This document shows, piece after piece, positions 9,458 to 18,339 of a DNA stretch of 64,000 nucleotides. The translations under genes were made by a program, and so were the position numbers. Location: NCBI GenBank assembly GCA_963677785.2, contig CAXXDH010000001.1, positions 673,326 through 737,325 of the forward strand, read 5' to 3'. This DNA is from G963665495 sp963677785. GTDB lineage: Bacteria; Desulfobacterota; Desulfovibrionia; Desulfovibrionales; Desulfovibrionaceae. Below the pieces are notes generated by a model that did not search any database, was not told the origin of the DNA, and saw only the letters and a list, made by a program, of their open reading frames with translations. Numbering within the stretch: the stretch's first letter is position 1; each line of letters opens with the position of its first letter.

Positions 9458-9758
9458 ATGAACCTCAAGCGCAGGCGCCTTTCTGTAAGTCGGAGGGAGA
9501 TGATTGAGGCGCAGTTGAAGGCGGTTTTTTCGAAGGAGGCAAAGAAGAGTCGGGGTACACGAACAGACATTCAGGGGAAATTACCTGAAAATTTAACTGG
9601 CCAAGCCCGCGGTCAAGCAGGCGAAGTAGTCGGCGTGAGGGTAAGACTTTGACTCAGCAGTTGGCATTCAAAAGCAGGGTATACCCGAGTTGCTGCATGC
9701 TGTCGTAGTTGCATATTCAAATCGTCATAAGATTGCCCTGATCAGCCCTCTGTTATGA
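9458..9758 (+). pseudogene. ParB-like DNA-binding domain remnant with frameshifts
   Basis: The frame starting at ATG 9458 reads NLKRRRLSVSRREMIEAQL and later a TRTDIQGKLPENLTG block, a pattern I associate with ParB-like helix-turn-helix modules of phage and plasmid partition or methylase-associated proteins. It goes out of frame near GVVGV-like residues at about 9633. If one base is restored in the AGGG run and another about eight bases later, the text continues as VSGKTFDSAVGIQKQGIPEL and then LHAV, which is the expected second half, before a TGA at 9756-9758. The N-terminal ParB nuclease-like part is absent. This is therefore a truncated, twice-frameshifted relic of a mobile element. Confidence 0.6.
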
Positions 9759-9829
9759 CCGGGGTACGTATCCGGGCACCCCCACCAGATCTTCTTTCTC
9801 CTGATCAGGAATGTTTTATGTTGCCCGCG

Positions 9830-9860
9830 TTGACAGCTCTCACCCTTTCCGTGCTACAAT
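9830..9860 (+). promoter_or_regulatory. sigma70-like promoter for the signalling cluster
   Basis: TTGACA at 9830-9835 and an extended -10 (TGCTACAAT, with TACAAT at 9855-9860), spacer 19 bp. The extended TG may offset the long spacer. It lies about 40 bp upstream of the ATG at 9902, whose ribosome site AAGGAG is at 9891-9896. Confidence 0.55.
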
Positions 9861-9901
9861 TATATCCTCCCCGCGCAGACATTGCATTATAAGGAGCTGC
9901 A

Positions 9902-11116
9902 ATGAAGTTGAAAATACTTTTCGTGGACGACGATGAACATATCCTCGCCAGTTTTCGCTCCATGCTGCGTCCAAGACGGAAAGAATGGATTTGCAAGTTC
10001 GCCCAAAGCGGAGAGGAGGCCTTGTCTTTGGTACGGCAGGAGGTGTTCGACATGGTCATTGCGGACATGCGCATGCCCGGCATGGATGGGGCGGTCTTGT
10101 TTGAAAAAATCGAGCAGCAGCAGTGCAGCACGGTGCGTGTGATGCTGTCCGGTTATTCCGAAGAGCAGGCGCTGTTGCGATCCGTCAAACATGCGCATCA
10201 ATTTCTCAGCAAACCATGCAGCTTTGAATCCGTTGAAAAGACTGTTCTGCGATTGATGCAGCTGCGGCATATTCTCACGGACGAACCGCTCAGAACCGTG
10301 GTGACCGGTCTGAATACCTTACCCGTCTTACCGGATTCACTACTGCATATGCAGCAGGAGCTGGAGCGGGACGAACCGGACCTGCACCGTATTGCGGATC
10401 TGGTAAGTCAGGATGTCGGGCTCGCTGCAACAGTAATGAAGCTGGTGAACTCCACCTTTTTTGGTTTTTTCGAGAAGATAACTTCTCCTGACCGGGCGGT
10501 TACGCTTTTGGGGGTGGAAACCATGAAAGGGCTGGCGCTCGGGGTGCATTTTTTCCAGGCGTTGAATGTAGATGAACTGGAAGGGTATTCGGTGGAAAAA
10601 CTCTGGAACCACAGCCTGCAGACAGGCGTTTTTGCAAAGGCAATAGCCCAAACTGCGTCCGGTCATAGAGATTTCGTCAGTTCGTGTTTTGTTGCCGGGC
10701 TTCTTCACGACATCGGCAAGCTGATTTGCCTTACCCAGATGCGGGATGCATACGCCCGTGTGGTTGAACAGGCTCAATGCCGTAGCGGTCCGCTAGCTCC
10801 TTTGGAAAAGCACATTCTGGGTGTGACCCATGCGGAAATAGGCGCCTACCTGCTCGGCCTGTGGGGGTTCGACCAAGAGATCGTCAAAGGTGTGTACGGG
10901 CATCATTCTTTGACTGGCAGCGATGGAACGCCAAGCCCTTCGGTTATTGTGCATGTGGCGAACTGCTTACAACATGAACTGGCCCCGCAGCAATCAGAGT
11001 ATACTTTTTCAGCGTTGAACAGGGATGTCCTGAAGGAATTGCATCTGGACGGCAATCTTAACGCCTGGCGCGGGAAGTGCCTGGCTATACTGGAGGAAAG
11101 TCATGGGCACGAATAA
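9902..11116 (+). CDS. response regulator with HDOD output domain
   Basis: A 404-residue cytoplasmic two-domain protein. The receiver domain (residues 1-120) has the acidic cluster VDDDE, the phosphoacceptor Asp55 in VIADMRMPGMDG, and a switch lysine in FLSKP. After a linker comes an HDOD domain (about 140-340): LPVLPDSL, then IADLVSQDVGLAATVMKLVNS and a ...SSCFVAGLLHDIGKL segment. HDOD proteins act in signalling without DNA binding, and a catalytic role is not established. The gene overlaps the next receiver gene by 14 bp, so the two are one transcript. A good AAGGAG ribosome site decides the start. Confidence 0.9.
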   Translation: MKLKILFVDDDEHILASFRSMLRPRRKEWICKFAQSGEEALSLVRQEVFDMVIADMRMPGMDGAVLFEKIEQQQCSTVRVMLSGYSEEQALLRSVKHAHQFLSKPCSFESVEKTVLRLMQLRHILTDEPLRTVVTGLNTLPVLPDSLLHMQQELERDEPDLHRIADLVSQDVGLAATVMKLVNSTFFGFFEKITSPDRAVTLLGVETMKGLALGVHFFQALNVDELEGYSVEKLWNHSLQTGVFAKAIAQTASGHRDFVSSCFVAGLLHDIGKLICLTQMRDAYARVVEQAQCRSGPLAPLEKHILGVTHAEIGAYLLGLWGFDQEIVKGVYGHHSLTGSDGTPSPSVIVHVANCLQHELAPQQSEYTFSALNRDVLKELHLDGNLNAWRGKCLAILEESHGHE

Positions 11117-12236
11117 GAAGATCCTCTTTGTTGACGACGAGGAGAACATTCTGAAAGGGCTCAGGCTCTCTCTGCGCAAGCACTTCAAAGTGGATATCGC
11201 GCTGGGGCCGAAAGAAGGTTTGAAAAAAATACTGGAAAGCAGCCCCCTTGCCGTAGTGGTTTCTGATCTGAAAATGCCGGGAATGGACGGCCTGTCTTTC
11301 TTGAACGAGGTGAAGAAACTCTCTCCAAAAACCGTGCGAGTGATGCTCTCCGGGCATGCGGACTTGAATGCGGCGGTTTCCGCGGTCAACGAAGGGTTGG
11401 TTTTTCGTTTTCTGACCAAACCAAGCCCCACTGACGAAATGATCCGCACATTGAATGATTGTATCGAACAGCATGCGTTCATTAGTGCGGAACAGGAGCT
11501 TTTGCTCGGGACGCTCAAGGAGTCCGTCAAGGTGCTCACCGGTATCCTGGGGCTGGCGGATCCCGGTATGTTTGGGCGCATTGAACGTGTACGCCGCCTG
11601 ACCGCGTATGTGGGCCGGGAGATGCTAGTGGAAGATCCGCTTTTCCTGGAGCTGGCCGCCATGCTGAGCGGGCTGGGGTGCGTTGCCCTTCCCGAAGTGG
11701 TGAAAGATAAACTGCACTCCGGCGAGGAGCTTACGGAAGAGGAAACACAGGTCTACAACGTACTTCCGTCCGTGACGTCGGAGTTGTTTGCCAAGATACC
11801 GCGTATGGACAAGGTCGCGGAATTGATCCTGCACCAGCGTGATGGTTTGACGGATGCTCCGGAGCAGCCCCTAGAGGCTCGAATTTTGAAGGGCTGCCTG
11901 GACTATGACCAGCTCTTTCAACGGGGCATGGCGAAGCAGAAAGCGATCAAGATAATGCGTATGCGGGCAGGAGAATACGACCCCAAGGTCGTGGACGTGC
12001 TGGAACGAGACATGGCTGAAGCAGAGGGCTACGTACGGCGCGAGGTTGCACCGGATGAATTGCGGGCCGGTATGATTCTGGAGGCTGCCTTGTCAAGCCT
12101 CGATGGGGTTCAGTTGATGGGTGAGGGGATGGAGTTCAACACGGTTTCCTTGATGCGTATCGTCAATTTCGGCAAGGGCAACTGGCTGCCGGAAACAGTA
12201 CGGGTTCTGGTGCCCTTGGAGCAGCCCGGCGGATGA
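11103..12236 (+). CDS. response regulator with degenerate HD-GYP-like domain
   Basis: 377 residues. The receiver domain has VDDEEN, Asp55 in VVSDLKMPGMDG, and a lysine in FLTKPS. The C-terminal half follows the layout of RpfG-type HD-GYP phosphodiesterases (IERVRRLTAYVG, then LAAMLSGLGCVALPE, then a L..GEELTEEE segment). However, the first metal-binding histidine is missing, the HDIGK motif has become SGLGC, and no GYP motif is seen. It is thus probably not a c-di-GMP phosphodiesterase and may serve as a binding or scaffold module. It overlaps the upstream gene by 14 bp and the downstream solute-binding gene follows after 23 bp. Confidence 0.8.
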   Translation: MGTNKKILFVDDEENILKGLRLSLRKHFKVDIALGPKEGLKKILESSPLAVVVSDLKMPGMDGLSFLNEVKKLSPKTVRVMLSGHADLNAAVSAVNEGLVFRFLTKPSPTDEMIRTLNDCIEQHAFISAEQELLLGTLKESVKVLTGILGLADPGMFGRIERVRRLTAYVGREMLVEDPLFLELAAMLSGLGCVALPEVVKDKLHSGEELTEEETQVYNVLPSVTSELFAKIPRMDKVAELILHQRDGLTDAPEQPLEARILKGCLDYDQLFQRGMAKQKAIKIMRMRAGEYDPKVVDVLERDMAEAEGYVRREVAPDELRAGMILEAALSSLDGVQLMGEGMEFNTVSLMRIVNFGKGNWLPETVRVLVPLEQPGG

Positions 12237-12259
12237 TTTATTGCAGAAGGAGTACAAGC

Positions 12260-13153
12260 ATGAAATTGAAAGCATGGTTTGGAATCTGGATTATTATGAT
12301 GCTGGGTATGATTTGGTTTGCCCCGCCCATGGCGAAAGCCGATGGAGGCGATTTGGCGCAGATAAAGGAAAAAGGCGTATTGCGGCATCTGGGGGTGCCA
12401 TACGCGAATTTCGTTACCGGGCGCGGGGACGGCCTTGCTGTCGAGCTGATGCAACGCTTCGCCAAGCACCTCGGCGTACGCTATGAGTTCGTTCAATCCA
12501 ACTGGGGAACTCTTTTTGCGGATTTGACGGGCAAAAAAGTCAAGCCCACGGGTGATACGGTGGAGATTTTGGGAGAAGCGGAGATTCGCGGCGATGTCAT
12601 TGCCAGTGGGCTGACCATATTGAAATGGCGCCGGCAGATAATCAATTATTCGACACCGACGTTTCCCACCCAGGTGTGGTGCGTTGCCGGGGCGGATTTC
12701 CCGGAAAAGCCGCTTGTTCCTTCGGGAGATGTGCTGGAGGACATCGCTGCCGTGAAAAAGCTTATACGCGGGCATAAAATAATGGGCAAGAACGGCACCT
12801 GCCTGGCGCCGGATCTTTACGGCATTGACGGGAATTTCGGCGAGGTGGTGGATTTCACGGGAGGGCTCAATGATTTGGCACCGGCTCTGATTAAGGGCGA
12901 AGCCGACATCCTGCTCCTGGACGTGCCGGACTCCCTGGTGGCTCTGGAAAAATGGCCGGGCAAGATCAAGGTTCTGGGCCCCATATCCAAGGAGCAGTTG
13001 ATGGGAGTCGGATTCCGCAAGGATTCTCCGGAGCTGCTCAAAGCGTTTGACGCATTTTTCGCAGACCTGAAGTCTAGCGGAGAATACCGCAATTTGGTGA
13101 AAAAGTATTACCCGGCGGTATTTGCCTACGACAAGGGGTTCTTCGACAAGTGA
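12260..13153 (+). CDS. periplasmic family 3 solute-binding protein
   Basis: 297 residues with an N-terminal signal peptide (hydrophobic core WFGIWIIMMLGMIWF, cleavage near AKA-DG). The mature part has the shape of extracellular solute-binding protein family 3: IKEKGVLRHLGVPYANFV at the start, LAVELMQRFAKHLGVRYEFV, a central G-D-TI-K-R (strand-swap) region, and LGPISKEQLMGVGFRKDSPE at the end. No ABC permease or ATPase gene is nearby. Placed between response regulators and a histidine kinase, it more likely feeds a periplasmic signal to the kinase than a transporter, which is inference. ATG 12260 is preceded by AGAAGGAG. Confidence 0.82.
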   Translation: MKLKAWFGIWIIMMLGMIWFAPPMAKADGGDLAQIKEKGVLRHLGVPYANFVTGRGDGLAVELMQRFAKHLGVRYEFVQSNWGTLFADLTGKKVKPTGDTVEILGEAEIRGDVIASGLTILKWRRQIINYSTPTFPTQVWCVAGADFPEKPLVPSGDVLEDIAAVKKLIRGHKIMGKNGTCLAPDLYGIDGNFGEVVDFTGGLNDLAPALIKGEADILLLDVPDSLVALEKWPGKIKVLGPISKEQLMGVGFRKDSPELLKAFDAFFADLKSSGEYRNLVKKYYPAVFAYDKGFFDK

Positions 13154-13198
13154 TCATTCGGCGATCGAATTTGACAAAAGCGGCACGAGGGGGGCTAG

Positions 13199-15907
13199 TT
13201 GTTATATAAAAGCAAAATGGCAATGGGGACGGTTGTCCTGCTGGCCTTGTTCATGCTGGTCATGGTCTGGGTGAATTACTTGTCGCAAATAGATCTCAGA
13301 CAGGTGGCAGTCAGACAGTTCGAAGATTTCGCGATCCAGGAGGCCGATACCCTGAGCCATTTTTTATCTGATCGCATAAACGAACTCACAGACCTTTCCT
13401 CCAGCCGCGAATTGCGCGCCTACTTCGAAAACAAGGCCCTGGGAATGACCAGAGAATACGGCCTCTGGGCCAGTCAGATTGGCATATCCGAGCTTTTGAC
13501 CCGGTTTGTCCGGAATAAGAAGCGACACGGTAAACAAACCTACAAAAGAATCGCTTTTTTTGACGTTGCAGGCAGCTTGCTGGCGGACAATACAGACGCC
13601 AGCGAGTCCGGCAACGAGAGGATTATGTCGAAGTTTGTTGTTCCTGCAAAAGCCAACACCCCTCGGATTTTTTTGGAGCGCCAGGAGGGAGGGGTACAGC
13701 TGTTATTCTCTTTGCCTTACATCTTTCAAAGACGGATGGTAGGGACAATCGTCGCCTGGATGAATACGCGCGAGATGCTCAAGGGGCTTATGTCGCATGT
13801 TAGCAAAGGCGATGGAAATACCTTTGCCTATTTTGTCCACGGCAACACCTTGTTCAGTTTGTTGCATCAAGTTCCCGAGAAGTTGAAAAAGCAAGTGGAA
13901 AAGGGCCGAAAGATTCCCCCTGGAAAGGTTGTGATAGAGCCGTACGTATTGGATGGCGGCGACTCCGTGGATTGTCTGGCGGTTATGATCCCGGTGGAAA
14001 GCGCTCCTTTTCAACTGCTGGTGCTCACACCTGCGAGGGAAGTACTTGGGCCGTTGGAGCCATGGCAACTGCTGCTTGTCAGCGTAGTCGCGGCAACCCT
14101 GCTTCTGGTGGGTGGCGGTATGATTTTTGTCGTAAGCGCGCGAAATCTTGTCCTCAATGTCCGGGTCGCGGAATCGCTCAAAAACGCAAAGACAATGGAG
14201 AGTAAAAACCGGCAGCTGGCGGAAGAGGTGAACGCCAGGACACAGGCCGAACACGCTTTGCGCAAGATCAACGATGAGCTGGAGCTGCGGGTGGAGCAAC
14301 GTACGGCTGAACTGAGTCAGGAAGTCACTGAACGCCGCGAGGCAGAAGCCGCCATGCGACTTGTTTTCAATTCCACTCATGACGCCATTTTTATTTGTGA
14401 TTTGGAAAAACGTATCATCAATGTCAATGAGTGGGGTCTGGAACTCTTCCAGGTTTCAAATAAGGACGCTTGTACGATGTGCCTTCTCGATGAATTTTCC
14501 AATGCCAAAAATCCCATGAGCGTTTTCGAGTTGCGTTGGAAACGCGCATTGGAAGGCGAGGTTGAGGTCTTTGACTGGATAGCCCAACGCCCGGGCGATG
14601 GCACGACGTTCACTGTGGAGACGGCGCTCAACCGGATTGAATTGGGCGGGCAGGCAGTCATGCTGGTGACCATGCACGACATATCGGAGCAAAAACGTAT
14701 TCTGGCGCAACAACAGGAGCATCAGGAGTTTCTGACCACTGTTTTTGAAGGCATCGGCGCGGGGATATTCGTGTTCGATCCGATCAAAGGGAAGATGGTG
14801 GACTGCAATTCCGTGAGTGAGTCCTTGCTGTCGCTTTCGCGAGAGGAAATTCTTCAGGCATCGTGTACGGTGCCGTATACGGTTACATCCGAGACCTTGC
14901 GGGATCTGCTTTGTCCGGATTCGGAGGATGCGGCAGCCAATGAGGAAGGGATGCTTTCTTTGCCTGATGGAAAAATGCTGCCTGTTTCGCGGCATCTGTT
15001 TGATGTGCATATCGGCGGCAAAGAGCATCTGGTACAGGTGGTGTTCGACGCCACCGAACGTCGTAACCTGGAACGAAAACTCCAGATGGCGCAAAAGCTG
15101 GAGTCCATCGGCCAGCTGGCCTCCGGCATTGCCCATGAAATCAATACGCCGATACAGTACATCGGAGACAGCGTACGTTTTGTAAAAGAGGGATTCGCTG
15201 ATGTCGAAAGTCTGCTGCAACAGTATGCCGATGCGTTGAAAAGAACTGCCGCGGGCGCCGATGGTTCTGACGAGCTGCTGAAAATAGATGAAATAAAGGA
15301 GGAACTGGATGTAGAATTCGTGCTGGAAGAAGCACCCAAGGCCTGCGACCGCGCGTTGGAGGGTGCTCAGCGCGTCGCATCCATTGTGCTGGCCATGAAG
15401 AATTTTGCTCACCCCGGGGAAGAAAGCCCCAGGGCCCTGGACATCAACAAGGCCATCCAGGATACGGTCACGGTCTCGCGTAACGAGTGGAAGTATACCG
15501 CGGAGATGCAACTGGAGCTGGACGAGGATCTCCCTCTTGTAAATTGTTTGCCCGGAAGGGTGAACCAGGTCTTGCTCAACGTAATCGTCAACGCCGCCCA
15601 CGCCATCGGAGATTCGGGACACGACGGCGAAAAAGGCACCATCGTGATCACCACCCGCCATGATCCGCCTTTCGCTGAAGTACGTATTCAGGATTCGGGA
15701 TGCGGCATCCCCAAGGAAAATCTTGATAAAATTTTTGATCCCTTTTTCACGACCAAGGACGTCGGCAAAGGAACGGGACAGGGGTTGGCCATCGTACATG
15801 ACATAGTGGTCAAGAAACACGGAGGGACCATCGATGTCGAATCCGAAGAAGGGAAAGGCACCACGTTCATCATCAGGTTCCCTTTGACGGACCAGGTTTC
15901 CACTTGA
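13199..15907 (+). CDS. sensor histidine kinase, Cache-like sensor plus two PAS domains
   Basis: 902 residues. A transmembrane helix (about 6-27) and a second near 285-310 frame a long periplasmic region that looks like a Cache-type ligand domain. A coiled coil (about 325-385) follows, then two PAS-like domains (about 388-500 and 510-625). The kinase core has SGIAHEINTPIQYIGDS with the phosphoacceptor His646, an N box (LLNVIVNAAHAIGD), and G boxes DSGCGIP and GTGQGLAIVHDIV. No receiver domain is attached, so the upstream REC genes are the natural partners. The start is TTG 13199 behind GAGGGGGGC. It ends the 9.9-15.9 kb cluster, which contains no DNA-binding regulator. Confidence 0.88.
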   Translation: MLYKSKMAMGTVVLLALFMLVMVWVNYLSQIDLRQVAVRQFEDFAIQEADTLSHFLSDRINELTDLSSSRELRAYFENKALGMTREYGLWASQIGISELLTRFVRNKKRHGKQTYKRIAFFDVAGSLLADNTDASESGNERIMSKFVVPAKANTPRIFLERQEGGVQLLFSLPYIFQRRMVGTIVAWMNTREMLKGLMSHVSKGDGNTFAYFVHGNTLFSLLHQVPEKLKKQVEKGRKIPPGKVVIEPYVLDGGDSVDCLAVMIPVESAPFQLLVLTPAREVLGPLEPWQLLLVSVVAATLLLVGGGMIFVVSARNLVLNVRVAESLKNAKTMESKNRQLAEEVNARTQAEHALRKINDELELRVEQRTAELSQEVTERREAEAAMRLVFNSTHDAIFICDLEKRIINVNEWGLELFQVSNKDACTMCLLDEFSNAKNPMSVFELRWKRALEGEVEVFDWIAQRPGDGTTFTVETALNRIELGGQAVMLVTMHDISEQKRILAQQQEHQEFLTTVFEGIGAGIFVFDPIKGKMVDCNSVSESLLSLSREEILQASCTVPYTVTSETLRDLLCPDSEDAAANEEGMLSLPDGKMLPVSRHLFDVHIGGKEHLVQVVFDATERRNLERKLQMAQKLESIGQLASGIAHEINTPIQYIGDSVRFVKEGFADVESLLQQYADALKRTAAGADGSDELLKIDEIKEELDVEFVLEEAPKACDRALEGAQRVASIVLAMKNFAHPGEESPRALDINKAIQDTVTVSRNEWKYTAEMQLELDEDLPLVNCLPGRVNQVLLNVIVNAAHAIGDSGHDGEKGTIVITTRHDPPFAEVRIQDSGCGIPKENLDKIFDPFFTTKDVGKGTGQGLAIVHDIVVKKHGGTIDVESEEGKGTTFIIRFPLTDQVST

Positions 15908-16022
15908 TTTGCTCAGGTTTTTTGTCAACGGGCAACGTATAGTACGCCGTTGAGATCGAAAGCGACCTTGAAGCTGCCGCCCGCGTCTTAGGCGTACCGG
16001 CATGCGAGCCGAATAGTGCATC

Positions 16023-16052
16023 AAAAAAGGCAGTCCATGAAAATGGACTGCC
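16023..16052 (-). terminator. rho-independent terminator of the epimerase operon
   Basis: A perfect 10-bp stem (GGCAGTCCAT / ATGGACTGCC, 16029-16038 and 16043-16052) with a 4-base loop. On the minus strand it is followed by TTTTTT. It lies about 35 bp past the epimerase stop codon. Confidence 0.85.
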
Positions 16053-16084
16053 TCGATGTTTCGGGTGCTAAACGCTTCTGTTTT

Positions 16085-17050
16085 CTACCGCGATTCCATC
16101 AGCCAGGGGTTGGCTACGAGGTAGTCCACGGTTTTTTCCACGGCCTGGCGGATGTTCAATTTGGGGTCCCAGCCGAGTTTGCGAATCTTTTGAGTGTCCA
16201 GCCAGATGAACGGGCTGTCGCCGATCCAGCCGCGTTCACCGCCTGTGAATTCGAAGCTGGGGGAAAGGTTTAATTTTTCGCAGATCCAGCTGGCGGAATC
16301 GCGGACCAGGCAGTATTCGTCCGCTCCCAGGTTATAGACTTCGAATTTTTCCGGCAGATTGTCCGCGGCCAGGAACATGGCGTCCAGGCAGTCCTGGATG
16401 TACATGTAGCTTTTACGTTGATTGCCGTCGCCCAGAATTTCCAGCCGGGCAGGGTCGGCGCGCAGTTTTTTGATAAAGTCGAAGACATGGCCGTGCGGGT
16501 AGCGTTCGCCAAGGAGCGAGACAAAGCGAAAGGCCACGCCGCGGAATCCGAATCCTTCGCAGTAGGAAGAGATCAATCCTTCGCCCGCGAGTTTGGACGC
16601 GCCGTACAGGGAAATCTGCACCGGAAAGGGCGCGTCTTCCGGAGTGGGGAAGGTGGCGGCGTCGCCGTAGACAGCGCTGGACGAACTGAAGAGAATCTCC
16701 GAGATATTGTTGACGCGCATGGCCTCCAGCACATTGGCCGTGGCAATGGTGTTCTGCTCCATATCAACGCGCGGATTTTTCAGACCAGAACGGATGTCGG
16801 CGTTGGCGGCCAGGTGCCAGACACGGTCGCATCCGGCCATGGATGCCGTGAGCAGGAAGGGGTCCAGCAGGTCGCCCCGGACCAGGCGGAAATTGTCGGA
16901 TGTCTGCGCTTTTTCAAGAAAAGACTCCTGTCCGGTGGAAAAATTATCGTAGCCTACCACGCGGTCGCCCATGGCCAGCAGTCTGTCCGTAAGGCTCGAG
17001 GCAATGAATCCGGCCGCGCCGGTGACAAAATGGGTGCGTTGTTCGCTCAT
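16085..17050 (-). CDS. NAD-dependent sugar epimerase/dehydratase
   Basis: 321 residues of the extended short-chain dehydrogenase family that acts on nucleotide sugars. The dinucleotide-binding loop is TGAAGFIAS near the N-terminus, and the catalytic set is a Ser in LFSSSSAVYG and YGASK (YxxxK). The sequence is like UDP-glucose/UDP-GlcNAc 4-epimerases, but the exact sugar cannot be told. It is the second gene of a minus-strand pair: its ribosome site AAGGAG overlaps the last codons of the glycosyltransferase gene and its ATG (17050) lies 4 bases past that stop. I chose this ATG over an upstream in-frame start at 17074 for that reason. The pair probably makes and transfers a surface sugar. Confidence 0.85.
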   Translation of the reverse strand: MSEQRTHFVTGAAGFIASSLTDRLLAMGDRVVGYDNFSTGQESFLEKAQTSDNFRLVRGDLLDPFLLTASMAGCDRVWHLAANADIRSGLKNPRVDMEQNTIATANVLEAMRVNNISEILFSSSSAVYGDAATFPTPEDAPFPVQISLYGASKLAGEGLISSYCEGFGFRGVAFRFVSLLGERYPHGHVFDFIKKLRADPARLEILGDGNQRKSYMYIQDCLDAMFLAADNLPEKFEVYNLGADEYCLVRDSASWICEKLNLSPSFEFTGGERGWIGDSPFIWLDTQKIRKLGWDPKLNIRQAVEKTVDYLVANPWLMESR

Positions 17051-17054
17051 GCGT

Positions 17055-18038
17055 TTACTCCTTGTTGGGCTCATCCAAGCCCAGGCTTCGTTCCACGATG
17101 AATTTCGGACGCATTTTCACTTCATCATAAATGCGCGAGATGTAGGCGCCCATGACACCGAAAGCAAGGAACTGGAGCGATGCCAGCAGGAGCATGGCGA
17201 TGCCTATGGTGGCCAGTCCGGTGGCGAACTCGTACCAGCCGAAAAATTTGCAGGCCGCCAGGACGATGGCGGCGAAAATGGTCAGCCCGAAAAGCGCGAG
17301 GCCAAGAATGGCGATGCCGTTCAACAGGGCGCTGGAAAAAGCCACAATGCCGTTGAAGCCTATTTTGAAGCTCCCGGTGAGCGGATTGTATTTGCCTTCT
17401 CCACCGGCCCGTGCCTGACGGTCAAAGGGCAGCAGCTTGGTTTCGAATCCCACCAGGGCAGTCAGGCCGCGCAGAAATCCGTGGCTTTCGTGCAGGCTGG
17501 CCAACTCCTGGGCCACGCGTTTGTCCAGCAGCCGGAAATCACCGGCGTTGCGCGGGATACTTACTGAAGCGGTTTTGTTGATGAACCAATAGGCGGTGTA
17601 GGCCACTGCCTTTTTGATGCAATTTTCGCCTTCCCGCGTACGCCGTTGCGGGATAACCACCTTGTAGCCTTCCTCACGCCAGAGGCGGACCATTTCCGGG
17701 ATCAGCGACGGCGGATCCTGCATGTCGCAGTCGATGATCACAATAGCGTCGCCGCTGGCGTATTCGATCCCGGCCAAGGTGGCGGCGGGCTGGCCGAAGC
17801 GCCGCGAAAAGCGTAATAATTTGACGCGCGGATCCTTCTGGTGCGCCTCGGCGATCATTTGCTCGGTCCTGTCCCGGCAAGGGTCCAGAGCGAAAATGAT
17901 TTCATAATTCTCGGTGACCGGAGCCAGCACCTGAGCCATTTCCGAAAGAAAGCGGGGCAGGGTGTTCTCTTCATTATAAACAGGAACTACAACGGAAAGC
18001 TTGAAGGGCTGTTCGCTGCTTTGCGAAACGGTTGCCAT
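17055..18038 (-). CDS. polyprenyl-phosphate type glycosyltransferase family 2
   Basis: 327 residues. The N-terminal GT2 domain shows VVVPVYNEE, DPCRDRT, FGQPAATLAGIEYA and the nucleotide/metal motif DCDMQDPP. Two hydrophobic segments at the C-terminus (about 230-260 and 268-300) match the GtrB/ArnC/DPM1-like group, which transfers a sugar to undecaprenyl phosphate at the inner membrane. It is followed directly by the sugar epimerase gene, so the pair likely supplies a lipid-linked sugar for surface polysaccharide or protein modification. The sugar is unknown. Confidence 0.87.
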   Translation of the reverse strand: MATVSQSSEQPFKLSVVVPVYNEENTLPRFLSEMAQVLAPVTENYEIIFALDPCRDRTEQMIAEAHQKDPRVKLLRFSRRFGQPAATLAGIEYASGDAIVIIDCDMQDPPSLIPEMVRLWREEGYKVVIPQRRTREGENCIKKAVAYTAYWFINKTASVSIPRNAGDFRLLDKRVAQELASLHESHGFLRGLTALVGFETKLLPFDRQARAGGEGKYNPLTGSFKIGFNGIVAFSSALLNGIAILGLALFGLTIFAAIVLAACKFFGWYEFATGLATIGIAMLLLASLQFLAFGVMGAYISRIYDEVKMRPKFIVERSLGLDEPNKE

Positions 18039-18300
18039 ATTCTATCCCTGTGTGGATTAGTGATTGCTGTTAAGAGGTGTTTTCCTACTACAAAATGACG
18101 GCGATTGCGTTACGACCGGCTTTTCCTCTGCTATACGGGCAGTCAGGTTGGCCGAAAATAATAGGTGGAAAATAATTGCGTGCCCTGGAAGATTGATGAG
18201 GCCAGGCGAATAAAACCGGCCGCAGGCCACCGACAAACCGGCCGCACCATACGTAAAAAGACTTTGGGGCGTCAATAGCTTTGCTGTGATGCGCGAACCT

Positions 18301-18324
18301 GGCCGCCTTTCATAAAAGGCGGCC
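18301..18324. terminator. strong hairpin after the POT transporter gene
   Basis: A 10-bp GC-rich perfect stem (GGCCGCCTTT / AAAGGCGGCC) with a 4-base loop, 16 bases past the stop codon of the minus-strand transporter gene. No U-tract follows on either strand. It may stabilise the mRNA end or aid termination, so the terminator call is tentative. Confidence 0.4.
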
Positions 18325-18339
18325 ACAGCATTGTCACTG

